The notes: generated from the sequence alone by a model not told the origin. A stretch of 64,000 bases of DNA from Charina bottae (GCA_023362775.1 JALMGJ010000011.1:25405501-25469500); one strand, 5' to 3'. Shown: positions 46,046-56,875, counted from the first letter of the stretch. Made by a program: numbers and translations.

Positions 46046-46462
46046 CAATCCTCTCTATTTTAGGACTCTTGCCTTTTCAACCAATTTTACCCATTCCTTT
46101 TCAGAAAGCTGCACTTTAGAGCTACTTCATCATCCTTCCGTGGGCTGAGTATTCTTTCTCATGGGGACATGTTTGTTGGTGGGTTCAAGGGAAATGGTGA
46201 GGCCAGATTCTGATGGCCTTCCATGTTACTTTCTTTGAAAGATCTTGCTTCCAAGGCTGAGTTGGCTGAAATGCATCTCTTCAAACTGTCATGAATCTGA
46301 ATGCTGGTTACATTGCAGGACAATCTCTTCCACCGTTGAATGCATGTCAGTATCTGGGAATGGCAGAGAGTTTAAAATGTGGTCTTCAACTTAGGAGGTT
46401 TTGGTAATACCCTGTAAATCACACTGGTTTTCTAGAACTATTTGTGTAAATAAATTTCAGTT
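46046..46462. repeat. Duplicated segment carrying a V2R 7TM relic (copy 2)
   Basis: Partner of 12289-12690. The part at 46304-46371, on the minus strand, keeps about 68 bp similar to the extracellular loop 2 region of V2R exon 6, including the bases around GAAGAGATTGTCCTGCAATG. The rest is unassigned. Confidence 0.55.
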
Positions 46463-46784
46463 ATTTCAAGGAATTTAAATTTTTGTGGAATTTAAAATAA
46501 TTTAAATTTCAAGGAATAAATTTTCAGTATACTTGGCAGTCCCAGAGAATGGAAAAACTTAACACTTTTGATCACCTTGCTTCCTGCTTCCAAGCCATGT
46601 CCTGCCAATGCAGCCTTGCCTCCTGCTTTGGATCTGCGACCTGCCGCTGCCGCCTTGTGTCCTGCTTCTGATCAATTGCCAACATACAGAGAGGATTAGT
46701 TCTATAAGATGATATCCCTTAGTTCTATAATATGAAGATAAGCTACAGTACCTCAAGCAATTTAGCCTTTGCAGGTACTATAGA

Positions 46785-49700
46785 CCTTTGCTGGAGACCT
46801 TTGCAGGTCTCCAGCAAAGGAGATCGTTACCTTGTCGTGGTGCTGGAGCTTGAGCACTTCAATGAAACCATGAGCTAAACCGTGAAGGGACACCCAAGAC
46901 GGGAAGGTCGTGGCAGAGAGGTCAGACTAAATACGATCCCTGGGGAAGGTAATGGCAACCCACCCCAGTATTCTTGCCATGAAAACTAAATGGATCAGTA
47001 CAACCAGAGATATGTCGGTATACCATCGGAAGATGGGACTCCCAGGTCGGAAGATGGTCAAAATGCTACTGGGGAGGAACAGAGGATACGTTCAACTAGC
47101 CCCAGATGTGATGACGCAGCTAGCTCAAAGCCGAAAGGACGGCTAGCGGCCGACGGTGCTGGTGGTGAACGACGAATCCGATGTTCTAAAGATCAACACA
47201 CCATAGGAACCTGGAATGTAAGATCTATGAGCCAGGGCAAATTGGATGTGGTTATTGGTGAGATGTCAAGATTAAATATAGACATTTTAGGTGTCAGTGA
47301 ACTGAAATGGACTGGGATGGGCCACTTCACATCAGATGACCACCAGATCTACTACTGTGGACAAGAGGACCACAGAAGAAATGGAGTAGCCTTCATAATT
47401 AATAATAAAGTGGCTAAAGCAGTGCTTGGATACAATCCAAAAAACGATAGAATGATCTCAATTCGAATTCAGGGTAAGCCATTTAACATCACAGTGATCC
47501 AAATATACGCCCCAACCACAGATGCTGAAGAAGCAGAAGTAGATCAGTTCTATGAGGATCTGCAGCACCTACTAGATAATACACCAAAAAGAGATGTTAT
47601 TTTCATTACAGGAGACTGGAATGCTAAGGTGGGTAGTCAGACGACACCTGGAATTACAGGCAAGCATGGTCTGGGAGAACAAAATGAAGCAGGACATAGG
47701 CTGATAGAATTTTGCCAAGACAACTCACTGTGCATAACAAACACTCTCTTCCAACAACCTAAAAGACGACTTTATACATGGACTTCACCAGATGGTCGAC
47801 ACCGAAATCAGATTGACTACATCCTTTGCAGCCAAAGGTGGCGGACATCTATACAGTCGGTAAAAACAAGACCTGGAGCTGACTGTAGTTCAGATCACGA
47901 ACTTCTTATTGCAAAATTTAGAATCAGACTCAAGAGAATAAGGAAGACCCACAGATCAGTTAGATATGAGCTCACTAATATTCCTAAGGAATATGCAGTG
48001 GAGGTGAAGAATAGATTTAAGGGACTAGATTTAGTAGATAGGGTCCCAGAAGAACTATGGACAGAAGTTCGCAACATTGTTCAGGAGGCGGCAACAAAAA
48101 ACGTCCCAAAGAAAAAGAAAACCAAGAAGGCAAGATGGCTGTCTGCTGAAACACTGGAAGTAGCCCAAGAAAGAAGGAAAGCAAAAGGCAACAGTGATAG
48201 GGGGAGATATGCCCAATTCAATGCAAAATTCCAGAGGTTAGCCAGAAGAGATAAGGAATTATTTTTAAACAAGCAATGTGCGGAAGTGGAAGAAGACAAT
48301 AGAATAGGAAGGACAAGAGACCTCTTCCAGAAAATTAGAAACATCGGAGGTAAATTCCAGGCAAAAATGGGTATGATCAAAAACAAAGATGGTAAGGACC
48401 TAACAGAAGCAGAAGAGATCAAGAAAAGGTGGCAAGAATATACGGAAGATCTGTACAGGAAGGATAATAATATTGGAGATAGCTTTGACGGTGTGGTCAG
48501 TGAGTTAGAGCCAGACATCCTGAAGAGTGAGGTTGAATGGGCCTTAAGAAGCATTGCTAATAACAAGGCAGCAGGAGACGATGGTATCCCAGCTGAACTG
48601 TTTAAAATCTTGCAAGATGATGCTGTCAAGGTGATGCATGCCATATGCCAGCAAATTTGGAAAACACAAGAATGGCCATCAGATTGGAAAAAATCAACTT
48701 ATATCCCCATACCAAAAAAGGGAAGCACTAAAGAATGTTCAAACTATCGAACAGTGGCACTTATTTCACATGCCAGTAAGGTAATGCTCAAGATCTTGCA
48801 AGGTAGACTCCAGCAATTCATGGAGCGAGAATTGCCAGATGTACAAGCTGGGTTTAGAAAAGGCAGAGGAACTAGAGACCAAATTGCCAATATCCGCTGG
48901 ATAATGGAGAAAGCCAGGGAATTTCAGAAAAACATCTATTTCTGTTTTATTGACTATTCTAAAGCCTTTGACTGTGTGGATCATAACAAATTGTGGCAAG
49001 TTCTTGGTGGTATGGGGATACCAAGTCATCTTGTCTGCCTCCTGAGGAATCTGTATAACGACCAAGTAGCAACGGTAAGAACAGAGCACGGAACAACGGA
49101 CTGGTTTAAGATTGGGAAAGGAGTACGGCAGGGTTGTATACTCTCACCCTACCTATTCAACCTGTACGCAGAACACATCATGCGACATGCTGGGCTTGAG
49201 GAATCCAAGGCTGGAGTTAAAATCGCTGGAAGAAACATTAACAATCTCAGATATGCAGATGATACCACTTTGATGGCTGAAAGCGAGGAGGAGTTGAGAA
49301 GCCTTATGACGAAGGTGAAAGAAGAAAGTGCAAAAGCTGGGTTGCAGTTAAACCTCAAAAAAACCAAGATTATGGCAACCAGCTTGATTGATGACTGGCA
49401 AATAGAGGGAGAAAAAGTGGAGGCAGTGACAGACTTTGTATTTCTAGGCGCAAAGATTACTGCAGATGCTGACTGCAGCCAGGAAATCAGAAGACGTCTA
49501 CTTCTTGGGAGGAGAGCAATGGCAAATCTTGATAAAATAGTTAAGAGCAGAGACATCACACTGACAACAAAGGTCCGCATAGTTAAAGCAATGGTATTTC
49601 CTGTAGTAACCTATGGCTGCGAGAGCTGGACCATAAGGAAGGCTGAGCGAAGGAAGCTAGATGCTTTTGAACTGTGGTGTTGGAGGAAAATTCTGAGAGT

Positions 49701-50033
49701 GCCTTGGACTGCAAGAAGATCAAACCAGTCCATACTCCAGGAAATCAAGCCAGACTGCTCACTTGAGGGAATGATATTAAAGGCAAAACTGAAGTACTTT
49801 GGCCACATAATGAGAAGACAGGATACCTTGGAGAAGAAGCTGATGCTAGGAAAAGTGGAAGGCAAAAGGAAGAGGGGCCGACCAAGGGCAAGATGGATGG
49901 ATGGTATTCTGGAGGCGACGGACTCAACCATTGGGGAGCTGGGGATGGTGACGGCCGACAGAAAGCTCTGGCGTGGGCTGGTCCATGAAGTCACGAAGAG
50001 TCGGAAACGACTGAACGAATAAACAACAAAAAA
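46785..50033 (+). mobile_element. Full-length Bov-B LINE with 12-bp target duplication
   Basis: The 3.25-kb element is bounded by AGGTACTATAGA at 46773-46784 and 50034-50045. It begins with a short perfect hairpin (15-bp arms at 46785-46799 and 46806-46820). A GC-richer leader follows, then a single ORF (46990-50022). The 3' end is the Bov-B end (cacgaagagtcggaaacgac, then aacaacaaaaaaa). Bov-B elements belong to the RTE clade, are abundant in squamates and ruminants, and are known for horizontal transfer. This copy looks recently inserted and could be mobile. Confidence 0.95.
46990..50022 (+). CDS. Bov-B ORF: endonuclease-reverse transcriptase, intact
   Basis: An uninterrupted 1010-codon ORF. 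The apurinic-type endonuclease spans about residues 70-310 (HTIGTWNVRSMSQGKLDVV, GVSELKWTGMGHF, FITGDWNAKVGSQ, SSDHELLIAKF, supplying the expected Asn, Glu, Asp and His). The reverse transcriptase spans about 540-800 (STYIPIPKKGSTKECSNYR, FCFIDYSKAFDCVDHNKLW, GVRQGCILSPYLFNLYAEHI, NLRYADDTTLMAES, with the YADD active site). The C-terminal region includes YGCESWTIRKAERRKLDAFE and LKYFGHIMRRQDTLEKKLML. It nicks target DNA and copies its own and SINE RNAs in the nucleus. ATG 46990 is the first Met of the long frame; no stop or shift is seen. Confidence 0.95.
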   Translation: MDQYNQRYVGIPSEDGTPRSEDGQNATGEEQRIRSTSPRCDDAASSKPKGRLAADGAGGERRIRCSKDQHTIGTWNVRSMSQGKLDVVIGEMSRLNIDILGVSELKWTGMGHFTSDDHQIYYCGQEDHRRNGVAFIINNKVAKAVLGYNPKNDRMISIRIQGKPFNITVIQIYAPTTDAEEAEVDQFYEDLQHLLDNTPKRDVIFITGDWNAKVGSQTTPGITGKHGLGEQNEAGHRLIEFCQDNSLCITNTLFQQPKRRLYTWTSPDGRHRNQIDYILCSQRWRTSIQSVKTRPGADCSSDHELLIAKFRIRLKRIRKTHRSVRYELTNIPKEYAVEVKNRFKGLDLVDRVPEELWTEVRNIVQEAATKNVPKKKKTKKARWLSAETLEVAQERRKAKGNSDRGRYAQFNAKFQRLARRDKELFLNKQCAEVEEDNRIGRTRDLFQKIRNIGGKFQAKMGMIKNKDGKDLTEAEEIKKRWQEYTEDLYRKDNNIGDSFDGVVSELEPDILKSEVEWALRSIANNKAAGDDGIPAELFKILQDDAVKVMHAICQQIWKTQEWPSDWKKSTYIPIPKKGSTKECSNYRTVALISHASKVMLKILQGRLQQFMERELPDVQAGFRKGRGTRDQIANIRWIMEKAREFQKNIYFCFIDYSKAFDCVDHNKLWQVLGGMGIPSHLVCLLRNLYNDQVATVRTEHGTTDWFKIGKGVRQGCILSPYLFNLYAEHIMRHAGLEESKAGVKIAGRNINNLRYADDTTLMAESEEELRSLMTKVKEESAKAGLQLNLKKTKIMATSLIDDWQIEGEKVEAVTDFVFLGAKITADADCSQEIRRRLLLGRRAMANLDKIVKSRDITLTTKVRIVKAMVFPVVTYGCESWTIRKAERRKLDAFELWCWRKILRVPWTARRSNQSILQEIKPDCSLEGMILKAKLKYFGHIMRRQDTLEKKLMLGKVEGKRKRGRPRARWMDGILEATDSTIGELGMVTADRKLWRGLVHEVTKSRKRLNE

Positions 50034-50141
50034 AGGTACTATAGAAATAATATCAAAGAATATAATCAGGAAAATGTAAATGATAGTGATTTTTCAAAGC
50101 TTTGAATTTCCTTCTCACATACACTTGATGTCCCCTTTTAG

Positions 50142-50200
50142 TTTAGTACCTACGAATTATCAAGATATCCTGGCTTTGGCATTTGCAGTGAAGCAGATCT
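50142..50200 (+). pseudogene. V2R exon 2 relic (20 codons)
   Basis: After a pyrimidine-rich ctttta-AG acceptor, the sequence translates LVPTNYQDILALAFAVKQI, the start of V2R exon 2. It then loses similarity abruptly at about 50200. No other V2R exon of this relic is nearby on the plus strand. It shows that at least one more V2R once lay between genes B and C. Confidence 0.85.
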
Positions 50201-51530
50201 TCTGCGTCTAAAGCTACTGTTTAACTCCACCTGCAGGAAGCTGGTCCTAAGTCTGGATGAAAGAGGAGGCCGGTCTCTTTGCCAGCACACTAGAAAACCA
50301 GGTGTGTATCCATTAACAATGGACAAATCAGATTTGGATATGCTACTGCATTCAGGCCAACACATGTATCGAGCATCAGTGGATAACCACAGTCACAGTG
50401 TTGGTCAAAACATAGCCAAAGAATTGATCACAGAACAAAACATATTTTTTTATTTCAAAATTGGACACTATTCCAGTCAAAAGCAAACCATTGCTCTAAA
50501 AGGATCACATTGCAGAATTTCAATAATGGCCCTATCTTAACTAAGACTATCTGACTCTGCCTCCACCGATCACTCCCTTGTTTTTGCAGGCCGAGTGATT
50601 CCAGCTGTTCTATATGCAGACAATGTTGGGATTCTGTCTGTCTTCTAGGTGGGAATGAGAAAGGCATTGAAGGTACAAAACTAATCTTCTTTTTGGATGT
50701 AACTAACATACAGTTCCTAATTGGGTATGCAATCAAGCAGATGCATGCCAGCAACACCTAAGAGTGCTGTCGCAGGCCTCATTGTCCTTAGTTGCTGGTC
50801 CCAATTGAAAGGACTACCTGTATAACCTTCCTGGATGCCCAATTCTGTGATTTTATCTATAGTATCTGCCTTTCCTCAGGTTTGGAAAATCTGTATCAAT
50901 ATTCTTTCTTTTTCAGGTTGTGGAAAACTAACAATCCACTAAAGTGTGAACCGAAACAAAAGAGATCTGAAACCAAGTTTTGTTTTTTAAACAAACTACA
51001 GCAGAAATCACTGGGCTCAGAGTCAATACAGCCTGAAAATAGATTGGCAAAGGTTCATAGAGGAGATAAAAGAGGTGCATCAACAGTCATGAATAATTAC
51101 ATTTCATTACAAAGACCGCTAAATCCCCCAACTCTATACTGGCAATAAGGTAATCAGTCAGACCTAGCCTGGAGATTGGAGCTCAATCTTGTTGTAAATT
51201 CTATTTGACATATTTTGAAAACCAAAATACAGACATTCCTTTCTATATTATGATAAGATGGGCCTTTTTCATATATCACCTCCTCAAAATGCAAGTCTAC
51301 CTCCTGTTATCTGCCTTTGGCTTTGTTCTTCAGAGTCTGTTTAAATTGAAATATAATGCCAAGTGGCATCCAGAATCCCAAGAATATTCTTATTTCTATA
51401 TAATTGTGATTTTTATTGCCAAGACATTTAAACACAAGAATCAAAACCACTAAAAAATCTACTTTTGAAGAATTTTAAATTTTAAACATCACATTCATTT
51501 GAAGAGAATATTTGTAGCTCAGGGTTGAAC
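50201..51530. repeat. Low-copy repeat, copy 2 (50585-51505), and unassigned flank
   Basis: From about 50585 to 51505 the sequence aligns with 20991-22195, without the MITE (empty CACTAAAG site at 50937-50944). It includes a reverse-transcriptase-like phrase (VIPAVLYADNVGIL). Positions 50201-50584 match nothing I recognise. Confidence 0.6.
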
Positions 51531-52015
51531 TGTGGAGTCCTTGATGCTCTATGAGCCTTGTTGTTTTCTTGCAGACATCTCATTGCCACACTAGGCAACA
51601 TCTTCAGTGCAAAAAGGGAGTGGGACTTGCTCTCTGTTTACCATGGCTTGTCCTGCTTGTGTTGGTGGGGGTCTTGTTCTCTCCTTGGTAGTTCCTTGAC
51701 TGGGCTGTTTTTTGCTGCTTGGTTGATTGACTAAGTTAATAGTTCCTTGATTAGGGTATATTGTGCTCTTTGATTGTTCCTCTGGTGCTAATCCTGGTGT
51801 TAATCTTTGCATATCTGGGTGTTGATTGCTGGCAAGGAGGTGATCTGGTCTTTTGGCTTTTCTATTTTCTCTTATGAATGGTATGTAAATGTTGTTTATC
51901 TCTATGTGTCTGTTGATGGCTGCTTTGTCTGAGTGCCAAGCTTCCAGGAATTCTCTAGCGTTTTTGGATTTGGCTTGGTTTAAGATGCTCACAGTTTCCC
52001 AGTTTAAAGTATGGT

Positions 52016-52388
52016 TGTCAGGTCCACACAACCAAATGAATGTAGTGCATTCGCTTGCCGCTTCCCGCCAGCAGAGCCAGCTAGATGAGATTCACTGAGA
52101 GAAAATGACGTGTGTCAAGCTTTTTTACGGGATGGGAGAGGGGATGGAAGCCAGACAGCAAGCAGCAGACTCTTGGAGCCAAGGTCAAACGCAACTGCCT
52201 GAGCCAGGTATAGGGAAGGGGAATGTTAGTTCACCAAGAGACTGTTTTAATTAGAGGCTTTGTGCCTTTTTTGTCAGTTTCAACTTTCTTTGGATTCTTG
52301 TAGCTTTCTTCAATTACATAAATTTCCTTTTCTACTTTGAACTGACTGAAGTTGTTTTCTTTGAACTTTCATCCTAGCAATCATTACA
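52016..52388. mobile_element. Solo LTR (373 bp) inside the PLE
   Basis: The insert begins TGTCAGGTCC and ends CATTACA, and is flanked by ATGGT at 52011-52015 and 52389-52393. TG...CA ends, a 5-bp duplication and no coding content indicate a solo LTR of an LTR retrotransposon. Its family is unknown. Confidence 0.75.
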
Positions 52389-52669
52389 ATGGTTGAGTCT
52401 GTCCATGTGTTGTGAGATTAAGGAGTTTTCATCGTGTCTTCTGACCGCTAGTTGGTGTTCATGGATGTACTCTGCTAGTCTTCTGCCCATCTGTCCTACA
52501 TAGTGGCTCCTACAGTCCTTACACTGTATGTCATACATAACTCCTATTTTTTCTTCTTGTGCTACTGGGTCTTTTGGGTTACTTAAGATGTTCTAAAGAG
52601 ATTTGGTTGGTTTATGTGCTACGGTGATGCCATGTGGTTGGAACAGTCTATTGGTAGTTTCTTAGATAT

Positions 52670-53661
52670 TGTCAGAAATGAGCCTGCCAGTAATGAACCT
52701 TCCCCCATCGCCATGCCAGACTCGGAGTCAGAAGAGGATGAACTGATCACCAAGCGAAGCTGGGATGGCGTGAAAGGGGAATCAGAGCTGGAGCTGCTGA
52801 TTGGAGACAGCCCAGAAGAAGAAACCTCCCCACCTATCAACACACCAAAGGAGGGCAAAATTCCAATATTTAAAGAGTCAGGGCAGCCGGTGCGAGTTGC
52901 CAGAGACAACCGTTAGCACACCTCACCTTCAAACGTGACTCTCTTGCAACGTGTGCCCTCAGACCTGAGCTTGGTGCTCCGGGGGCCAAGAGTCCTCCAT
53001 GCCAGATCCAGCTGCCACCTTGCTTCCTGCTTCCGAGCTGTGACCTGCCTCCACAGCCTTGCCTAATGCTTCTGAGCGGTGTCCTGGCTATGCAGCCTTG
53101 CCTCCTGCTTTGGATTTGCGACCTGCCGCTGCCGCCTTGTGTCCTGCTTCTGAGCCACGCCCTATCGCCACCATTCCTGCACCCGAATTTCGGTCACTTC
53201 CTACCGTCACACGCCGGGTTGAGCAGAAGCCACTTCCTGCTGCCGGAGATTCTGAGGACCTCCTGTCTACCTCTGTCTTCACCTTGGTGAGTCTCCCTGC
53301 CATCAAACTGCTTCCTGCCTCCCTGCAAGTTCCTGCCTCCAAGACTGGACCCGAGCCCACATCTTGCCCACCACCTATAGTAAAACCTGCTCCAGACCCG
53401 GCCCACAGGTGGATTGGACCCCAGCACAAATTGGGCTGCCTTCTGTGACCTGGTGGGGGAATCCTTCCAGACAGGGACCACCAGTCCCTGCCTGGAAGCC
53501 TAGCCCTCACCCAGCACCTTGTCTGCCTTCCATAGAGGGACCAACCAAGAACACGGCCACATGAGAATTGAACTCTAGTATAAACTGGGCTAGTTTCTGT
53601 GACTCTAAAATAAAAGTCTTTTGATAATGCTTCCTGTGTTGGTCTTAGTCAGAACAGGACA
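52670..53661. mobile_element. Solo LTR (992 bp) inside the PLE
   Basis: The insert begins TGTCAGAAATGAGCC and ends CAGGACA. GATAT (52665-52669) and GATGT (53662-53666) flank it as a 5-bp duplication with one mismatch. AATAAA near the end (about 53610) fits an LTR polyadenylation signal. The middle is GC-rich and contains an acidic ORF that runs to 52916 (SESEEDELITKRSWDG), possibly chance. A fragment of the same LTR is at 46575-46672. Confidence 0.7.
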
Positions 53662-53881
53662 GATGTTTCTGATGTATGGCAGTGTTATCCTTTTCATAGC
53701 TTCTGTTGGTTTTCTTGTAGTGGGTTGAGTGGTCAGGCACTTTTTGATAGAGTTGAGTCGGTATCCATTTTGCTTGAAGATGCTGTATAGATGATCTGTT
53801 TCCTTTTTCTGGTGTTCTGGGTTGCTGCAGTGCATCAGCACTCATCTGAATAATGTTCTTACTCAGCTTCTCTTGTGGGAT

Positions 53882-54244
53882 ATAAACTTATATTGTGGAA
53901 TATAAGAAGCTTCTCTTCTTATATTCCACTGCACACAAATAGTTTATGCAAGCCCTTTGGAAGAAGTGTTTTGGACTGTAGAGGGTAAACGGGACAAACT
54001 TCTTTTCCCAATTATTAAATCTATCTTTAGGGTTGCATGGCTGGGTCAGGGGCTGCTTCTGCTGACCACTTATGCTTGTGTTCAGCCGCTTTGCTGCACA
54101 TTTCTCATAGCGCACTGAAGCCCACCCATGCCTGCACATGCAAGCAGGGAGTGCAGCAGTTCCCAAAGCAGCCTTAAGACTCTGGAGAAAGATGATATTG
54201 TTTTCACAATTATAAAGTAAAGCAAAGGGCATCATGCATTAAAA
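53882..54244. other. 3' flank of gene C, no gene seen
   Basis: Spacer between the PLE fragment and the stop codon of gene C. A 115-codon minus-strand ORF (54235-53888) has no recognised similarity. I could not find a clear polyadenylation signal for gene C here. Confidence 0.4.
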
Positions 54245-55149
54245 TCAACATTTATTTCTCTTCATTAATTTCTCCCTGTTGTTCAAGTCAGGCCTTAACA
54301 CAATGACATAACATTTGGGGAGAAAGATGCAGCCCAGCAAACCAGCACTAGAGGTCAAGATGGAAAATATCTCCACCGCCACCGTGTATTTCCCCTTGGT
54401 GCTCAAGTAGGTTGGAACAAAGGAGAGCCACACACTGCAGAAGACCAGCATGCTGAAAGTGATGAACTTGGCTTCATTGAACGTGTCAGGTAATTTCCTG
54501 GCCAAGAAAGCAACTACGAAGCTTATAACAGACAAGAAGCCCAGATAGATTAGGACGCTGTAGAACATAGTCACAGAGCCTTGATTACACTGCAGAATGA
54601 TTTCTTCCACTACTGAATCCATGTCAGCATCTGGGAAAGGGGGAGAGGTTGTCAGCCACGTCATGCAAATACCTATTTGAATAATAGAGCAGGAAATGAC
54701 AATGGAGTTGGACAGTCTCTTTCCCACAAACATTCTCATCTTGGATCCTGGCTTGGTGGCCAGGAAAGCCAGGACCACGGTGATGGTTTTTGCCAACACC
54801 GAAGAAACAGCCACTGCAAAGATGACCCCAAAACCAGTTTGTTGCAGGAGACATACCACCTTCTCAGGATGACCAATGAATAGGAATGCAGAAAGGAAGC
54901 AGAGCAGGAGGGAGATGAGGAGAACGTAGGTGAGGTCTCGGTTATTGGCAATGACGATGGGAGTGTTGTGGTTCTTGACAAATGTTCCAAGCACCATCAC
55001 TGAGACCAAAGAAAAGAAAAGAGCAAAGAAGGCTAAACTGATTCCCAAAGGTTCCTCATAAGACAAAAAGGTGAGAGTCTTAGGGATACAGAAATCCTGG
55101 TTCTTGTTTGGATAGTGTTCATCTCTACAGAAGTAACATTGATTACTAT
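54245..55149 (-). CDS. V2R gene C, exon 6 (seven-transmembrane domain)
   Basis: A 905-bp exon on the minus strand, the same length as gene B's. It begins [20 protein letters not shown] after a tatttttcag acceptor and ends RNKC-TGA. It contains [20 protein letters not shown] (TM1), [20 protein letters not shown] (TM2), [20 protein letters not shown] (TM3), [20 protein letters not shown] (TM6 region) and [20 protein letters not shown] (TM7). It is intact. Exon 5 lies 1.7 kb upstream at 56876-56996; the ligand-domain exons are beyond the right edge. B and C are convergent, with stop codons 8.8 kb apart. Confidence 0.95.
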
Positions 55150-56019
55150 CTGAAAAATACAATGTGATCTTGATCTTAGGAAGATTTCAATAATACACTT
55201 CAAGTCTCAGTGCTATTCTATAATTATACGTACAAATAAACTTCGTTATCATATCCTAAGTTTTGTTCAGTCCTGATGTTGCAGTACTGAAAAAATGTAA
55301 TTTTACTGTGTATTGTGATAAGCCTGATAAAATCATCCAGGCCTTTTTTAGATTTTGATCATTCTTGTACTTTTTGTAGTACCTGAAGATTATCTAGTAA
55401 TCTCTCAAATTCAAGTAAACCAGCTATACATATATAAAGCAAGTTTTTCAACAATGGTCATAGTTGATTAATGTGTGAATTATGTTTGGTAATCTCAGTG
55501 AGTGGCAGAATTTAAGGGCTTAAGTGTTTTGATTCTGGGGCTTTCTCACCCACCTTTGATTCCTTTGATCTGCAAGGGTTGGGCGTTGGAGACACTTGTT
55601 TTCACAGTAGCTCCACTCCTTCCTTACAGGATTCACAGTCAATGTTGGTAGTGGGAGGAAAGGTCAACCCTTTTCCCAGCTTCAACTGGTATGCCATATG
55701 TGGCAGCTTTAGTGCAGATATCTACTGGGTGCTTGTTTGCTTCCAGGTGGAACTGAAAGCTTAACCTTGCTATCCATGAGAATATGTATTTGAGGAGAAA
55801 CTCTATAGCTGATATGATCATATAGGCAGACGTTGTTATAAGTTTCCACCTTTTCAGAGATATGACAGGTATGTGGCCTGGCAGTGTTCATTCTCTGTGG
55901 GAGCTCTGTCGCCTGGAAATCTTGCAGGCAAATTTAACAAATACATATTTAAATAAAATAAATGCCCTTAATATCATGTAAAAGTGGTAAAATGTGACTT
56001 TTCTGAAGAAAAAGTCATC
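55150..56019. other. Intron 5 of gene C, no gene seen
   Basis: AT-rich intron, right part abutting a LINE fragment. I recognise no gene or named repeat between about 55150 and 56019. Confidence 0.45.
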
Positions 56020-56463
56020 CCACCCGATGATGCAGAGAGGGTATGTTGCAGACCCCGTCAGTAAGAGAATTCCATTTGGCGGGGTCCAGGAAGTGGGCCT
56101 TCTCTGGAGTGGCTCCCGCCCTTTGGAACATTCTTCCCCCAGAGGTGAGGCAAACCCCATCTCTCCTGACCTTCCTGAAGACCCTGAAGACCTGGCTCTG
56201 CCACCTTGCTTGGGGACGGAAGGGGAGTAGTTATTCCTGGGAATGGCTGGTGCCTTAGTATGCTCCTCACATCTATACGATCCTTTCTTGCCATCTGGAT
56301 TTTTATTTTATATTTATATGTTGTATTTGTATTTATATTTTATATTATTATGACTATTGTTTATTAACTTGTTTTTACTTGTTAGCTGTGTTGTAAACCA
56401 TCCAGAGTCCCTCTTCTGGGGGGAGATAGGCAGTGGCAAAATTTGAAAAATAAATAAATAAAA
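56020..56463 (+). mobile_element. CR1/L2-like LINE, 3' end only
   Basis: Translation (LQTPSVREFHLAGSRKWAFS, GVAPALWNILPPEVR, TFLKTLKTWLCHLAW) matches the C-terminal tail of the LINE at 12701-16500. The 3' end is gtaaaccatccagagtccct and an (AAAT)n tail. It is 5'-truncated and inserted in intron 5 of gene C. Confidence 0.85.
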
Positions 56464-56875
56464 AGTCTTTAGAGGGTGAAGAATTGAGGGGTAAATGTGA
56501 TGTTTGTTCTTATGGTAAGGAAGAGAAGGTCATTGTCTATATGTGAGGTTTAGAGATATAGGTGGTGGCTTTTATGGTTATTTCTATATCATCTATATAT
56601 CTATTATTATTGGTTATTATTGGACTATTATACACAAACACACACACACATGCACAAACACACATACACACACACTGCTGATTTCCATGTGATTCAAAAG
56701 TCACCAAAGTCATGGTATAAAAGTACAAATACATACTTATATGCATCCGTACGTAGATACATACTACAAAGTTGCAATTACTGAACAAAAGTATCTGAAA
56801 AACAAAATTTTATTGCCATATTCTTTAGATTGCCATCATTTTCTTTGATGTATCCAAGATATCCACATTTCTTAC
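56464..56875. other. Intron 5 of gene C, next to exon 5
   Basis: The sequence contains a (CA)n-like tract (56630-56675). From about 56640 on it aligns with positions 1-230, the same intron of gene A. No gene is present. Confidence 0.6.

Larger units (their letters stand above)
45425..46784. other. 3' flank of gene B with a duplicated V2R-relic segment
   Basis: A polyadenylation signal is at 45488. Positions 46046-46462 align with 12289-12690; within them 46304-46371 on the minus strand resembles V2R 7TM sequence (ACATGCATTCAACGGTGGAA region). At 46575-46672 a fragment matches the solo LTR at 52670-53661. Otherwise nothing recognised. Confidence 0.6.
51531..53881 (-). mobile_element. Penelope-like element fragment split by two solo LTRs
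   Basis: This is the same PLE family as 24508-25520, on the minus strand. The parts are 53881-53667, 52669-52394 and 52015-51531. The last encodes NHTLNWETVSILNQAKSKNA and the basic C-terminal tail, and the first KRITLPYIRNI and its flank. The insertions at 52016-52388 and 52670-53661 each carry 5-bp target duplications. The PLE reading frame is lost. Confidence 0.88.

Noticed and set aside
52614..52916. Acidic 100-codon ORF
   Set aside because: It starts in PLE sequence and runs into an LTR; no domain is recognised, and it is more simply explained as chance or as an LTR-internal frame.
53059..53564. Pro- and Ala-rich ORFs on both strands
   Set aside because: They fall inside the 992-bp solo LTR, and a fragment of the same sequence recurs at 46575, so they are repeat sequence.
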